Assembly: GCF_002646595.1 (NCBI RefSeq)
Contig: NZ_PDUD01000035.1
Span: 62,001-126,000 of the forward strand
Direction: 5' to 3'
DNA from: Flavilitoribacter nigricans DSM 23189 = NBRC 102662
GTDB taxonomy: Bacteria > Bacteroidota > Bacteroidia > Chitinophagales > Saprospiraceae
DNA length: 64,000 bases
Shown piece after piece: positions 27,552 through 35,941 of the stretch; position 1 is the first letter of the stretch; every line of letters starts with the position of its first letter. Position numbers and translations under genes: made by a program. Below the pieces are notes generated by a model that worked only from the letters and a program-made list of their open reading frames with translations, did not search any database and had not been told where the DNA came from.

Positions 27552-27938
27552 TTAACGCTTGCTGAACTGGAAGCTCTTTCTCGCTTTGGGCTTACCGTAC
27601 TTCTTACGTTCCACCACGCGGGCATCACGAGTAAGGTATTTTTTGCTTTTCAGCGGGGAACGGAAGTCTTCGTTCAGTTTAACCAGCGCTCTTGAGATAG
27701 CCATACGGATGGCTTCGGCCTGTCCCTTGTAGCCACCGCCGTTGACGTTGACTTTCAGATCGTAGATATTAACCGCTTCTACGGTGTGGAAGGGGTCAAG
27801 CACTTTGTTTTGTATATGCGGTTGCGGGAAGTATTCTTTCAGCTCCTTACCGTTGATCATGACTTTACCTTCACCTTTGGTGAGGTAAACACGAGCAACA
27901 GAGGCTTTTCTTCTCCCGGTGGCATTAATCATTTCCAT
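27552..27938 (-). CDS. rpsI: 30S ribosomal protein S9
   Basis: Small-subunit protein whose C-terminal tail reaches the P-site tRNA. The 128 aa protein starts INATGRRKASVARVYL. It contains GGGYKGQAEAIRMAISRALV and ends with the conserved basic tail KPKARKSFQFSKR, whose final S-K-R is the P-site contact. It lies 39 bp downstream of rplM, the universal L13-S9 pairing. Confidence 0.98.
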   Translation of the reverse strand: MEMINATGRRKASVARVYLTKGEGKVMINGKELKEYFPQPHIQNKVLDPFHTVEAVNIYDLKVNVNGGGYKGQAEAIRMAISRALVKLNEDFRSPLKSKKYLTRDARVVERKKYGKPKARKSFQFSKR

Positions 27939-27977
27939 TTACTCTCCAATTAATTTTTGAATACCCTTTGGGGTAAA

Positions 27978-28421
27978 TTAGAATTCAAAAGGTTGTGGCT
28001 GCTGTGCCTGGTGTGGATGCTCCGCACCTTCGTACACGAACAGTTTTTTGATCATCGCACGACCCAGCTTGGTTTTAGGTAGCATACCGCGTACGGCATT
28101 CTCTACCACACCGATCGGCTTTTTCGTACGCATGTCTTTCGCAACACGACGTTTCTGACCGCCCGGGTAACCAGAGAAAGTAATGTACTCTTTCTGATCC
28201 CATTTCTTGCCGGTGAAGCGGATCTTTTCGGCGTTGATCACGATCACGTAATCACCCGTATCCACGTGTGGTGTGTAGGAAGTTTTGTGCTTACCGCGAA
28301 GCACGTGGGCGATCTTGGAACAGATGCGACCTACAACCTCACCTTCGGCGTCGATAACGTACCAGTTACGTTCAACCTCGCCTTTCTTTGCAGAATTTGT
28401 TTTATAACTTAGCGTATTCAC
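27978..28421 (-). CDS. rplM: 50S ribosomal protein L13
   Basis: Early-assembling large-subunit protein. The 147 aa sequence contains [40 protein letters not shown] and [18 protein letters not shown], all standard L13 blocks. It is the first gene of the operon, with a promoter at 28529-28559 and a structured leader of about 100 nt in which autoregulation by a ribosomal protein is plausible. Confidence 0.98.
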   Translation of the reverse strand: MNTLSYKTNSAKKGEVERNWYVIDAEGEVVGRICSKIAHVLRGKHKTSYTPHVDTGDYVIVINAEKIRFTGKKWDQKEYITFSGYPGGQKRRVAKDMRTKKPIGVVENAVRGMLPKTKLGRAMIKKLFVYEGAEHPHQAQQPQPFEF

Positions 28422-28458
28422 TTTTCGCTCGCTTTACAAATGAAATAAAAGCATTTTT

Positions 28459-28515
28459 TCAATCGCTCTTACGGTGCCAGCGGATGCGAATCGGGTTACG
28501 CATGGAGTAGCCTCC
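28459..28515 (-). promoter_or_regulatory. Structured leader of rplM with possible 14-codon leader ORF
   Basis: Two consecutive small hairpins can form in the transcript: GGAG-GCUA-CUCC (28504-28515) and AUGCG-10 nt loop-CGCAU (28484-28503). A 14-codon ORF (MRNPIRIRWHRKSD, stop at 28459-28461) begins with the AUG of the second stem. A GGAGG purine run in hairpin 1 could serve as its ribosome site. Candidate ribosomal-protein leader; the folding is by eye only. Confidence 0.45.
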
Positions 28516-28528
28516 GAAAAAGCAGGTG

Positions 28529-28559
28529 CAAAGGTATTTCTAATATTTTCAATTTACAA
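28529..28559 (-). promoter_or_regulatory. Promoter of the rplM operon
   Basis: On the minus strand: TTG (28557-28559), exactly 20 nt, then TACCTTTG (28529-28536). Both elements and the spacing fit the Bacteroidota -33/-7 consensus. The predicted start near 28522 gives a leader of about 100 nt before rplM. Confidence 0.75.
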
Positions 28560-28662
28560 GCATTTTTCAAAAAAAAATTACTTTCCATGAACATAAGTAA
28601 CTGATAAACAGTTTGATTTTCGCCCAAATATTTTTTGGTCTCCGCCAAAAGTGGATTTATTT

Positions 28663-28670
28663 TAACTTTG
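28663..28670 (+). promoter_or_regulatory. Candidate -7 box for the isoprenoid gene cluster
   Basis: TAACTTTG is an exact TAnnTTTG match, 42 bp before the isomerase ATG. A TTG lies at 28635-28637, 25 nt upstream, slightly longer than ideal. Confidence 0.5.
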
Positions 28671-28712
28671 CCGGGGCTTTTGGAAGCCCTTTTTTTTAAC
28701 CTAATCCGTGCT

Positions 28713-29774
28713 ATGAGCGAAAAGCAAAATAATAATCTGTCCGAACCGGCTTTCACCGATGATGATCCGACGGCGGCTTCCCGCAAAAAGGACCATATTG
28801 AAATGGCCTTTGCTTCCCAGGTCGTCAAGCAGGAACTGGACAGCCGTTTTTATTACGAACCGCTCCTGAGCGCTCACCCGGAAAAAGACAGCTGGCCGGC
28901 TTTCAGTTTCCTGAATAAGACGATGAAAGTACCGCTCTGGGTATCCAGTATGACCGGCGGAACGGCGATGGCCAATACCATCAACCACAATCTGGCCCGG
29001 GCCTGCGGGGAATTCGGAATGGGCATGGGACTGGGGTCCTGTCGGTCGCTGCTGTATTCTGATGAGAACCTGGCCGATTTTGCCGTGCGAAAATGGATCG
29101 GAGAGGACCATCCGCTTTTTGCCAATCTGGGCGTCGCCCAGTTGGAACAGCTTCTGGATAAAAACGAACTGTACCGGGTCAATGATCTGATCGATAAAGT
29201 GGAAGCCGACGGACTGATCGTCCATGTCAATCCTTTCCAGGAGTGGCTCCAGCCGGAAGGGGATCGCTTTCGCCAACCGCCGCTCGATACGATCAGGGCC
29301 CTGATCGATCAGTTGCCGGATCTGTCCATCATCGTTAAGGAAGTCGGGCAGGGTATGGGCCGGGAAAGCCTTCGGCAATTATTCCAGTTGCCGCTGACGG
29401 CGATCGATTTTGCGGCGAACGGCGGCACCAATTTTGCCAAACTGGAATTGTTGCGCAGTGACGCCCGCCGCAAGGAAACCTACGCGCCGCTCGCTCTGGT
29501 CGGGCACAGTGCCGAGGATATGGTGGAACTGACCAACGAGCTGGTCGCCGAAATGGGCGCTTTCCTGCAAACCCGGCAGGTGATCATTTCCGGTGGCGTT
29601 AAAGATTTTCTGGACGGTTACTACCTGATCAATAAGATCGACCTCAGCGCCGTATACGGACAGGCTTCCGGATTTTTGCGTCACGCCCGGGGCGATTACG
29701 AATCCCTCCGGTCCTACGTCATCACCCAGATCGAAGGGCTCGAGCTGGCCCGCGCCTATCTCAGATTGCGTTAG
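28713..29774 (+). CDS. fni: Type II isopentenyl-diphosphate delta-isomerase
   Basis: FMN- and NADPH-dependent enzyme that interconverts IPP and DMAPP; unrelated to the type I enzyme. The 353 aa from ATG 28713 (MSEKQNNNLSE) is preceded by a good promoter; upstream in-frame codons are T-rich leader. Family blocks: SRKKDHIEMAF near the N-terminus, WVSSMTGGTAMANTINHN, FGMGMGLGSCRS, VHVNPFQEWLQPEGDR, VKEVGQGM and IDFAANGGTNFAKLE. It is followed by HMG-CoA reductase and a GHMP kinase, so the mevalonate route supplies its substrate. Confidence 0.95.
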   Translation: MSEKQNNNLSEPAFTDDDPTAASRKKDHIEMAFASQVVKQELDSRFYYEPLLSAHPEKDSWPAFSFLNKTMKVPLWVSSMTGGTAMANTINHNLARACGEFGMGMGLGSCRSLLYSDENLADFAVRKWIGEDHPLFANLGVAQLEQLLDKNELYRVNDLIDKVEADGLIVHVNPFQEWLQPEGDRFRQPPLDTIRALIDQLPDLSIIVKEVGQGMGRESLRQLFQLPLTAIDFAANGGTNFAKLELLRSDARRKETYAPLALVGHSAEDMVELTNELVAEMGAFLQTRQVIISGGVKDFLDGYYLINKIDLSAVYGQASGFLRHARGDYESLRSYVITQIEGLELARAYLRLR

Positions 29775-29806
29775 TAGCGTTTGAAATAACTGCAAGGAAA
29801 CAGAAA

Positions 29807-31120
29807 ATGAACAAAAATATTAACGGCTTTTCCAAGTTGAGCAAAGACGGGAAAATTGCCTGGTTACAAAAAAACTACTTGCCTGACGTATCCGAATTGC
29901 AAGAGGAACTGAGTTCTTTCTGGCATACCGATGCTGACCTGCAGCGGATCATTGACGGATTCAGTGAGAACACCCTTAGCAATTATTACCTTCCCTTCGG
30001 ACTGGCACCGAATTTCCTGATCAACGGGCAGGTCTACGCCGTACCGATGGTGATCGAGGAAAGCTCCGTAGTGGCCGCCGCCGCCAGTGCCGCGAAATTC
30101 TGGTCTACGCGCGGTGGGTTCCAGACCAGAGTGATCGCCACGGCCAAACTGGGGCAGCTCCATTTTCACTGGAAGGGTAAGACGGAAAAGTTGCATCAAC
30201 TCGCATCCGAATGGAAAGCCCGCCTACTGCGGGATGCCGCAACACTTACTGCCAATATGGAAAAACGGGGTGGGGGAGTGATTGATATGGAACTGATCGA
30301 TTTTACCGACCTGGAACCCGATTACCATCAGTTGCGGGTCACGTTTGAGACCTGTGATTCCATGGGGGCCAACTTTATCAATTCCGTACTGGAGCAATTC
30401 GGCGAAAGCCTGCAGCATTTCGTGGAAACCCACGATGCTTTCACGAACGAAGAGCGGGATCTGGATATCATCATGGCTATTTTGTCCAACTATACGCCAA
30501 ATTGTCTGGTAAGGGCGGAAGTCCGCTGTCCGGTAGAAAAACTGGCGGGGGTAGCTCCGAATATGGATGCCCGCACCTTCGCCGAGCGGTTCGCCCGCGC
30601 GGTACGCATCGCCCGCATCGATCCCTACCGGGCCGTTACGCATAATAAAGGCATCTTCAACGGTATCGACGCGGTGGTGCTGGCTACCGCCAATGATTTT
30701 CGCGCGGTTGAGGCCGGCGGGCACGCCTATGCCGCCCGCGACGGACAATACCGCAGCCTCAGTGAATGCGAGATCGTAGACGGCGAATTCCGTTTCTGGC
30801 TGGAAGTGCCCCTGGCGCTCGGCACGGTTGGGGGACTGACCAAACTGCACCCTCTGGCGAAGCGATCACTGGAAATCCTGGGTAAACCGAGCGCTAATCA
30901 GTTGATGCAGATCATTGCCGCTACCGGGCTGGCCCAAAACTTTGCCGCCCTGCGCTCCCTGATCACTACCGGTATTCAGCAGGGACATATGAAAATGCAC
31001 CTGATGAACATCCTTAATCACCTGGGTGCGGATGTAGATCAGATGGAACGGGCCGTGCAGTATTTTGCGGATAAAGTAGTTTCCTTTACGGCGGTCCGGG
31101 ATTTTCTGCAACTGGGTTAG
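29807..31120 (+). CDS. mvaA: Class II hydroxymethylglutaryl-CoA reductase
   Basis: Reduces HMG-CoA to mevalonate, the committed step of the mevalonate pathway; class II enzymes are soluble. The 437 aa protein has LPFGLAPNFLINGQ near the start, the Glu-containing VPMVIEESSVVAAAA, TCDSMGANFINSVLEQ (D-x-M-G-x-N), the catalytic Lys block THNKGIFNGIDAVVLAT, and the C-terminal QGHMKMHLMNI with the catalytic His. Databases often label this class degradative, but the neighbours (isomerase 32 bp upstream, GHMP kinase 2 bp downstream) argue for biosynthesis. Confidence 0.95.
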   Translation: MNKNINGFSKLSKDGKIAWLQKNYLPDVSELQEELSSFWHTDADLQRIIDGFSENTLSNYYLPFGLAPNFLINGQVYAVPMVIEESSVVAAAASAAKFWSTRGGFQTRVIATAKLGQLHFHWKGKTEKLHQLASEWKARLLRDAATLTANMEKRGGGVIDMELIDFTDLEPDYHQLRVTFETCDSMGANFINSVLEQFGESLQHFVETHDAFTNEERDLDIIMAILSNYTPNCLVRAEVRCPVEKLAGVAPNMDARTFAERFARAVRIARIDPYRAVTHNKGIFNGIDAVVLATANDFRAVEAGGHAYAARDGQYRSLSECEIVDGEFRFWLEVPLALGTVGGLTKLHPLAKRSLEILGKPSANQLMQIIAATGLAQNFAALRSLITTGIQQGHMKMHLMNILNHLGADVDQMERAVQYFADKVVSFTAVRDFLQLG

Positions 31121-31122
31121 AT

Positions 31123-32097
31123 ATGGCGGGGACCGATACTTCACACCAATTTTACAGTCACGGAAAGTTACTGCTCACCGGAGAATACTTGGTGCTGGAC
31201 GGCGCTCTGGCGCTGGCCCTGCCCACCCGGCCGGGACAATCCCTACACGTTGATCCACTGGAATCCCCGGAGCCGGAATTACACTGGAAAAGTTTCACCG
31301 ATACGGGAGCCTGCTGGTTTTCGGGGCGATTTGCCCTGCCGGGAGGCAATTATCTCGAAGGGACGGATCGGGCCGTGGGAGAAAGATTAGAACAGATCCT
31401 GCGGGCGGGGAAAAAACTGCGCCCGTCGTTGTGGCCTACATCTTCGCTCTCCGGATACGCCGTGCGAACGGAACTGGAGTTTCCGCGAAACTGGGGCCTC
31501 GGTACGAGTTCCACACTGATCGCCAATCTGGCGCAATGGTGGCGGGTGGATCCTTATCAACTACTGGCCGATACTTTCGGTGGTTCCGGTTACGATCTGG
31601 CCTGTGCTGCTTCGGAGCGGGCGGTTTTTTACCAACTGGAGGCGGGAGCGCCGCAGGTCACTCCGGTTGATTTCGCGCCCCCTTTTGCCGACCAGCTTTC
31701 CTTCCTTTATCTGGAGAAAAAACAGAACAGCCGGACCGGGATCGCCCGTTACCGCGAAAAAGGGACCCCACCCGCAGAACTGCTGGAAAAGATCAGCGAT
31801 ATCAGTACCCGGCTGGCCCGTGAAAGATCGCTGGCCGGATTTTGTGAACTGCTGGAAAACCACGAGCAGATCATTGCCGAATGGATGGAGACGGAGCCGG
31901 TAAAAGCGCGGTACTTCCCGGATTTTCCGGGGACGATCAAGTCCCTGGGGGCCTGGGGCGGCGATTTTGTACTGGTCGCTTCTGAACGGAACTTCCCGGC
32001 CGTAAAACAGTATTTTTCGGACCGTGGCTATCCGACCCTTGTGCCATTTAGGGAAATGGTATTGCCCACCGAAAATGCTAGCCCGAACTCAAACTAA
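31123..32097 (+). CDS. GYDIA-type GHMP kinase (mevalonate-pathway kinase)
   Basis: Small-molecule kinase of 324 aa. GHMP motif 1 region SHGKLLLTGEYLVLDGALAL and motif 2 NWGLGTSSTLIANLA are clear. Motif GGSGYDLACA is the position for which Bacteroidota members are named GYDIA (here GYDLA). The C-terminal motif 3 is weak (SLGAWGGDFVLV). The start is 2 bp after the HMG-CoA reductase stop, indicating tight coupling. Mevalonate or phosphomevalonate phosphorylation is the likely role; which one cannot be decided from sequence. Confidence 0.88.
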   Translation: MAGTDTSHQFYSHGKLLLTGEYLVLDGALALALPTRPGQSLHVDPLESPEPELHWKSFTDTGACWFSGRFALPGGNYLEGTDRAVGERLEQILRAGKKLRPSLWPTSSLSGYAVRTELEFPRNWGLGTSSTLIANLAQWWRVDPYQLLADTFGGSGYDLACAASERAVFYQLEAGAPQVTPVDFAPPFADQLSFLYLEKKQNSRTGIARYREKGTPPAELLEKISDISTRLARERSLAGFCELLENHEQIIAEWMETEPVKARYFPDFPGTIKSLGAWGGDFVLVASERNFPAVKQYFSDRGYPTLVPFREMVLPTENASPNSN

Positions 32098-32113
32098 TTT
32101 GGGGATGATATGT

Positions 32114-32121
32114 TATCTTTG
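32114..32121 (+). promoter_or_regulatory. Candidate -7 box for the Nfu-type gene
   Basis: TATCTTTG is an exact TAnnTTTG match 115 bp upstream of the nfu start. TTTG at 32098-32101 is too close to be an ideal -33 element. Confidence 0.4.
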
Positions 32122-32167
32122 TAGAATTAATCTAAATAAGGAAAGAGAAATCCAAACTCAGCTTCAG

Positions 32168-32239
32168 ATGGAACAGGGAAAACCTACATTTATCCGGAAG
32201 TTGAAGTTTAAAACGAGTTTGAAACCAATAATCTTATGA
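32168..32239 (+). CDS. Possible 23-aa upstream ORF overlapping the Nfu start
   Basis: ATG at 32168 opens a short basic ORF (MEQGKPTFIRKLKFKTSLKP plus IIL) whose TGA overlaps the nfu ATG as ATGA. It lies wholly in the presumed nfu leader. The overlap would couple its translation to nfu, a possible leader-peptide control. No homology is recognised, and it may be chance. Confidence 0.3.
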   Translation: MEQGKPTFIRKLKFKTSLKPIIL

Positions 32240-32850
32240 GTGATACTGTAACCAAGAGCCCGGTACTGTTGTACACCGAGCAAACTCCCAACCCGGAATC
32301 CCTGAAGTTTGTGACCAATCGCATGCTATACAAAGGGACTGCGGATTTCAGAGAAGAAGAACTGGCCCGCGAGTGGTCCGAACTGGCCTCTGAGCTGTTC
32401 GATAAGCCGTACGTGAAGGGAGTTTATATCTGCAATAATTTTGTAACGGTTACCAAGGAAATGAACTACGACTGGGCGGATATCATGCTGCCGCTGAAGC
32501 AGTTCATCAAGAGCTATATCGAGAACGGCGGCGATATCCTGAAGGAAGGATTTGAGGAAGCGATGGCGGAGATCGAGGAAGAACGCGGCGCGAGCTATGA
32601 ATATTCGGAAGACGAAGCGGAGATCGTGAATAAGATCAAGGATCTGATCGATACGTACGTGCGCCCCGCCGTGGAAATGGACGGTGGCAATATTACCTTT
32701 AAGTCTTATGATGAGGGAATTGTAACGGTGATCCTGCAGGGCGCCTGTAGCGGTTGTCCTTCTTCAACGGTGACCCTCAAAGCGGGGATCGAAGGCATGC
32801 TCAAAAGAATGATCCCACAGGTTAAAGAGGTGGTATCGGAAATGGGCTAA
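32236..32850 (+). CDS. NifU/Nfu-type iron-sulfur cluster carrier
   Basis: Carries and hands over Fe-S clusters in the cytoplasm. The 204 aa protein has an N-terminal Nfu_N-type domain (LYTEQTPNPESLKFVTNRML, residues about 10-95). An acidic linker follows, then a C-terminal NifU domain (about 128-204) with the cluster-binding C171-x-x-C174 in GACSGCPSSTVTL. This is the usual architecture in Bacteroidota and mitochondria. IPP-pathway enzymes upstream do not obviously need it (the isomerase uses FMN), so the neighbourhood may be incidental. A short upstream ORF overlaps its start. Confidence 0.93.
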   Translation: MSDTVTKSPVLLYTEQTPNPESLKFVTNRMLYKGTADFREEELAREWSELASELFDKPYVKGVYICNNFVTVTKEMNYDWADIMLPLKQFIKSYIENGGDILKEGFEEAMAEIEEERGASYEYSEDEAEIVNKIKDLIDTYVRPAVEMDGGNITFKSYDEGIVTVILQGACSGCPSSTVTLKAGIEGMLKRMIPQVKEVVSEMG

Positions 32851-32864
32851 GCCTGAGCTAATCA

Positions 32865-32913
32865 TTTGATGCTGCAAAACGGTGATCACCGATCATTGAA
32901 TTGCAGCATCAAA
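32865..32913. repeat. Long perfect inverted repeat between convergent genes
   Basis: TTTGATGCTGCAA (32865-32877) and TTGCAGCATCAAA (32901-32913) are perfect 13-bp arms. The loop contains a second perfect palindrome CGGTGATCACCG (about 32880-32891). It sits between the nfu stop and the stop of the unknown gene at 32930. There is no T-run on either side, so it is not a standard intrinsic terminator. Confidence 0.8.
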
Positions 32914-32929
32914 TCAGTTGTAGGTCGCT

Positions 32930-33523
32930 TCAGTCCTTGTCCCGGAATAATTCAAATACCTGGGTTCCCTTCTCATAGAAAGCTTTAATCTCCTGTGGCG
33001 GAAACAATACATCCTTCTTATAGAAGATGAGATAGTAATTCACGCCTTCCACCCGCCATCCTTTCTCTACGCTAAAGAATCGCAAGATCCCGTCGTGCAT
33101 ACTGGCACGCAGATACTGTTCGTCGGAACTCTTCAGGTAATACTGGCGGGAAAATTCGGGAAATTCTTCAAAGTTGATATCCTCAAAGCCAAGCAGGGCA
33201 CCGATCTTATGGATAAACAGTTCCGGTTTCATCCGGAATTCCGGTAAGCCCAGTTTGCGGGAATCAGCGAAAAAAACCGTCTGCCGGAAGCGTTTGCTGG
33301 TTTTGCCCGTACTGATCGTGTACTGGTAATCAAATACCCGGAGATCAGTTTCCAAAAAATCATCCCTGCTCCGGAAAACGTTGGAGATCGTTTTCCGAAA
33401 ACCCCGCCGGAAGAGCTTGAAGTCTTCCAGAAGGTTGATCAGTCCCCAGTCGTCTTCCGGTGAAAAGTCAACTTTAATTCGATAGGCAATTTCAGCTAGC
33501 TGATCGCTTCTACTTCCAGACAT
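32930..33523 (-). CDS. Unknown conserved-looking soluble protein
   Basis: A 197 aa protein that I cannot assign. It has no signal peptide or membrane helix. It is rich in aromatic and charged residues, with a central block QYTISTGKTSKRFRQTVFFAD, then FRMKPELFIHKIGALLGFEDINF. This has the look of a compact alpha/beta domain seen in uncharacterised Bacteroidota proteins. It lies 46 bp downstream of the acyl-carrier-like gene on the same strand and is probably co-transcribed with it, which suggests a partner relationship but does not show one. Confidence 0.7.
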   Translation of the reverse strand: MSGSRSDQLAEIAYRIKVDFSPEDDWGLINLLEDFKLFRRGFRKTISNVFRSRDDFLETDLRVFDYQYTISTGKTSKRFRQTVFFADSRKLGLPEFRMKPELFIHKIGALLGFEDINFEEFPEFSRQYYLKSSDEQYLRASMHDGILRFFSVEKGWRVEGVNYYLIFYKKDVLFPPQEIKAFYEKGTQVFELFRDKD

Positions 33524-33569
33524 GAGCTAATTTTGCCATCAAGGTATAGAAAATTTGAGAAATGCGGGC

Positions 33570-33839
33570 TTAGGCCGCGGCCCTTTGCTGGAAAAAGAAA
33601 CTGGCATCCTGTACCGTTTCGATGGCATCGGCCTCTTCCGGACTGAGGTAAATATTCAGCCGGTTTTCCAGTTCAATGATCAGCAACATTTTATCGATGG
33701 GATCCAGCAGGAGGTCATCAATAAGGCTGGTGTAGGGGAAAATTCGGGCGCTCGGAATGTTTAAAGACCAGCTGATCATATCTATGATCGCATCTTGGGT
33801 GGCCTTGTCGCGGGTGTCTAAAACCATTAGATGATTCAT
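33570..33839 (-). CDS. Acyl-carrier-like protein lacking the phosphopantetheine serine
   Basis: An 89 aa acidic helical protein with the acyl carrier fold pattern. The helix II region that reads D-S-L-D in carrier proteins is here D46-P47-I48-D49 (LLLDPIDKMLLIIELENRL). It is followed by the usual IELENRLNIYLSPEEADAIETVQDA. The serine that normally receives 4'-phosphopantetheine is replaced by proline, encoded by CCC, so it cannot carry an acyl chain in the normal way. Next gene downstream is the unknown 197 aa protein. It may be a structural or regulatory relic of a carrier protein. Confidence 0.75.
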   Translation of the reverse strand: MNHLMVLDTRDKATQDAIIDMISWSLNIPSARIFPYTSLIDDLLLDPIDKMLLIIELENRLNIYLSPEEADAIETVQDASFFFQQRAAA

Positions 33840-33949
33840 TTAGTAGATTGTTTTCTTTCGCTTGTTTTCTTGGTCTGTTGGATAACGTTTATCTCCCCGG
33901 AGAAGTTGCTTGTTAAAATGAAATTGCAGTGAATTTTCGCTGGACGTAT

Positions 33950-35896
33950 CTAATTGCTCGGTAGAACCACAATTTTTTCACTATGAAAAGCATCTCCGGT
34001 TCGGATAAACAACCAATAATGGCCGGGCTGGTCAACAGGTATAGTAACACGGTCGTCTCCCATTTGTTTACGCCTTTCGAGGATGGTTTGTCCGTTTGCG
34101 GCAACAAGTGTAATGTGTGCGCGAACATCGCGCGGAAGCTCCAAAAAAAGTGGTTCGCCCGTCACTGCGGGGTTGGGAAATACAACGCTTTTTCCTTCCC
34201 AAAGAGTGGATTGTACCGCATTGGGTTGGTTGGGTTGGAGGTAGACGACAAAGCCGTCGTGATCGCTGGCCCGCTGCACGATCTGCTCGTTGGGAGCATA
34301 GGCGTCGGGAAAGTCCGCATTGGCGCGGGCGAAGGCCATTCCGGTGATCGTAAGCCCTTCCATCGGACCGGCAAGTGCATGGTCAATTTGTTGGGCGGAG
34401 CCGTCAAAAACATAGGAATAGCGCTCTGTAGCCGGCAACAGCTGACCCAGGTCCTGGAGGGGCGGCATAACGATAGATTCCAGCGGATAAAGCGCGCCCA
34501 GACCGGAGTTACCGGTGATCTGATTGACTACATCGACGTAGCCGTCGGTAAAGGGGTAGGCATTGAAATCCCCTACGATCAACAGATTGTCTGATCTTAG
34601 TTCCTGGGCGATCTCCGCCAGCGCTACGGATTGCCGGAAGCGTTTTTCCCGGACGAAACCTGCGTTGTTGCCCTCGATACCCAGCAGGGAGCGAAGGTGA
34701 ACATTCAATACACTAATGCGGATGTCGCCGGCGGCGCTCAAACCGGCGGAAAAACGCAGGGGCGGCCGGTCGAAAAGTATACCGCCTCCGGGCAGGGTTT
34801 CCGTCTTGCCCAATTGTTCCAGCTGAATGTCGGTGAAGGTGCCCGTTTTGGCTAGATAGGCGAGATGAATGTCATCATTGCCGGCCAGGAAAAAAGGGGT
34901 ATATTCCAGGGAGGCGTCTTGTTGCGCTATGAAGAACCGCAGGGTTGATAAAGCGGAAGCGCTGCCGACTTCCTGCAGGGCCAGGAGATCGGGAGCTCCC
35001 AGCATTTCCGTGATGTAAAGGGCCAGTTTACGGGCCTTGTCGTTGAAATCGTCATTGCTTTCTTCGAATCGGCGCACATTCAGACATCCGAGCGTGATCT
35101 CGCCGGAAGCAGCTGCGGGAACGGCTCTCGGTTCGGGATTCATCCCCACCTCATAGGTTTCGGGGAACAGAATGTAATCGTCATCCGCCTGAAAGAGCGG
35201 CCCGGTCCCGCTGATCGGCGTACGGCCGGCAATAAAACGGTTATTGGGAGCCTGCAGGGCATTGGGCAACAACCAGAAGATCTCCGGATTGCCGTCCCAG
35301 ACCGGTAGGTTCAACTGTCCGGGATATTCGATGCCCGGTTCGCGAAAGGGGCGTTGATTGCCGGCTACTACCGGTACCATGGATCGGTAGTCCGAAGGGC
35401 CGGACGTAATGCCGGAGAACTGTACGCGCATGCCTTCCACGGCTTCCAGTTCCGGTACGGGTTGCGGCTCACCGTTCGGGAAATCCTGGTTCAGGACCAC
35501 GGCTTCCGGGAGCGTATTACCGCTGCTGACGAGCGTGATCTGCACGCTTCCCTGTCCGATCTGGGTGCGTTTGTCCGTTTCGAGTACGGTGCCGGTCACT
35601 TCCACCAGATCGCCTACTTTGCGATTGCCCGCCTGGGTACTCACGACGTAGATTCCGTTCGAAGTCAGTGCATCCTCATCGGCACGATCCGTGGGGCTTT
35701 GCATAAAGAAAAAACCGCTGCCGATGGCGGTGATCACGGCCGGTGCGGTCCGGACCTGCTGTCCGGCGTACGGGCTCACCGTGGTAGTGCCCTGGATCTC
35801 CCAAACTTCCAGGGGGCCGGTCTGGGCGAAGGATAAAAAGGCGGGGCTGAGGAAAAGAACAATAAAAAGGAATATATTTCCCATATGCTTTAACAT
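33950..35896 (-). CDS. Secreted endonuclease/exonuclease/phosphatase with T9SS sorting domain
   Basis: A 648 aa exported protein. The start is set at ATG 35896 (MLKHMGNIFLFIVLFLSPAF), a signal peptide ending SFAQ; 17 extra upstream codons would spoil it. Residues about 30-170 form an OB-like module often fused to such nucleases (VGDLVEVTGTVLE). Residues about 270-560 are the EEP fold: LGCLNVRRFEE, DLLALQEVGS, LNVHLRS, VGDFNAYP, and the catalytic end RASDHDGFVV. The last about 80 residues are a type A sorting domain (VVFPNPAV to EKIVVLPSN). It probably degrades extracellular DNA or RNA for nutrients. Confidence 0.9.
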   Translation of the reverse strand: MLKHMGNIFLFIVLFLSPAFLSFAQTGPLEVWEIQGTTTVSPYAGQQVRTAPAVITAIGSGFFFMQSPTDRADEDALTSNGIYVVSTQAGNRKVGDLVEVTGTVLETDKRTQIGQGSVQITLVSSGNTLPEAVVLNQDFPNGEPQPVPELEAVEGMRVQFSGITSGPSDYRSMVPVVAGNQRPFREPGIEYPGQLNLPVWDGNPEIFWLLPNALQAPNNRFIAGRTPISGTGPLFQADDDYILFPETYEVGMNPEPRAVPAAASGEITLGCLNVRRFEESNDDFNDKARKLALYITEMLGAPDLLALQEVGSASALSTLRFFIAQQDASLEYTPFFLAGNDDIHLAYLAKTGTFTDIQLEQLGKTETLPGGGILFDRPPLRFSAGLSAAGDIRISVLNVHLRSLLGIEGNNAGFVREKRFRQSVALAEIAQELRSDNLLIVGDFNAYPFTDGYVDVVNQITGNSGLGALYPLESIVMPPLQDLGQLLPATERYSYVFDGSAQQIDHALAGPMEGLTITGMAFARANADFPDAYAPNEQIVQRASDHDGFVVYLQPNQPNAVQSTLWEGKSVVFPNPAVTGEPLFLELPRDVRAHITLVAANGQTILERRKQMGDDRVTIPVDQPGHYWLFIRTGDAFHSEKIVVLPSN

Positions 35897-35941
35897 AGTG
35901 ACAGCTTTTGTGTTAGTTGTGGACAACCAGTACGATAAATT

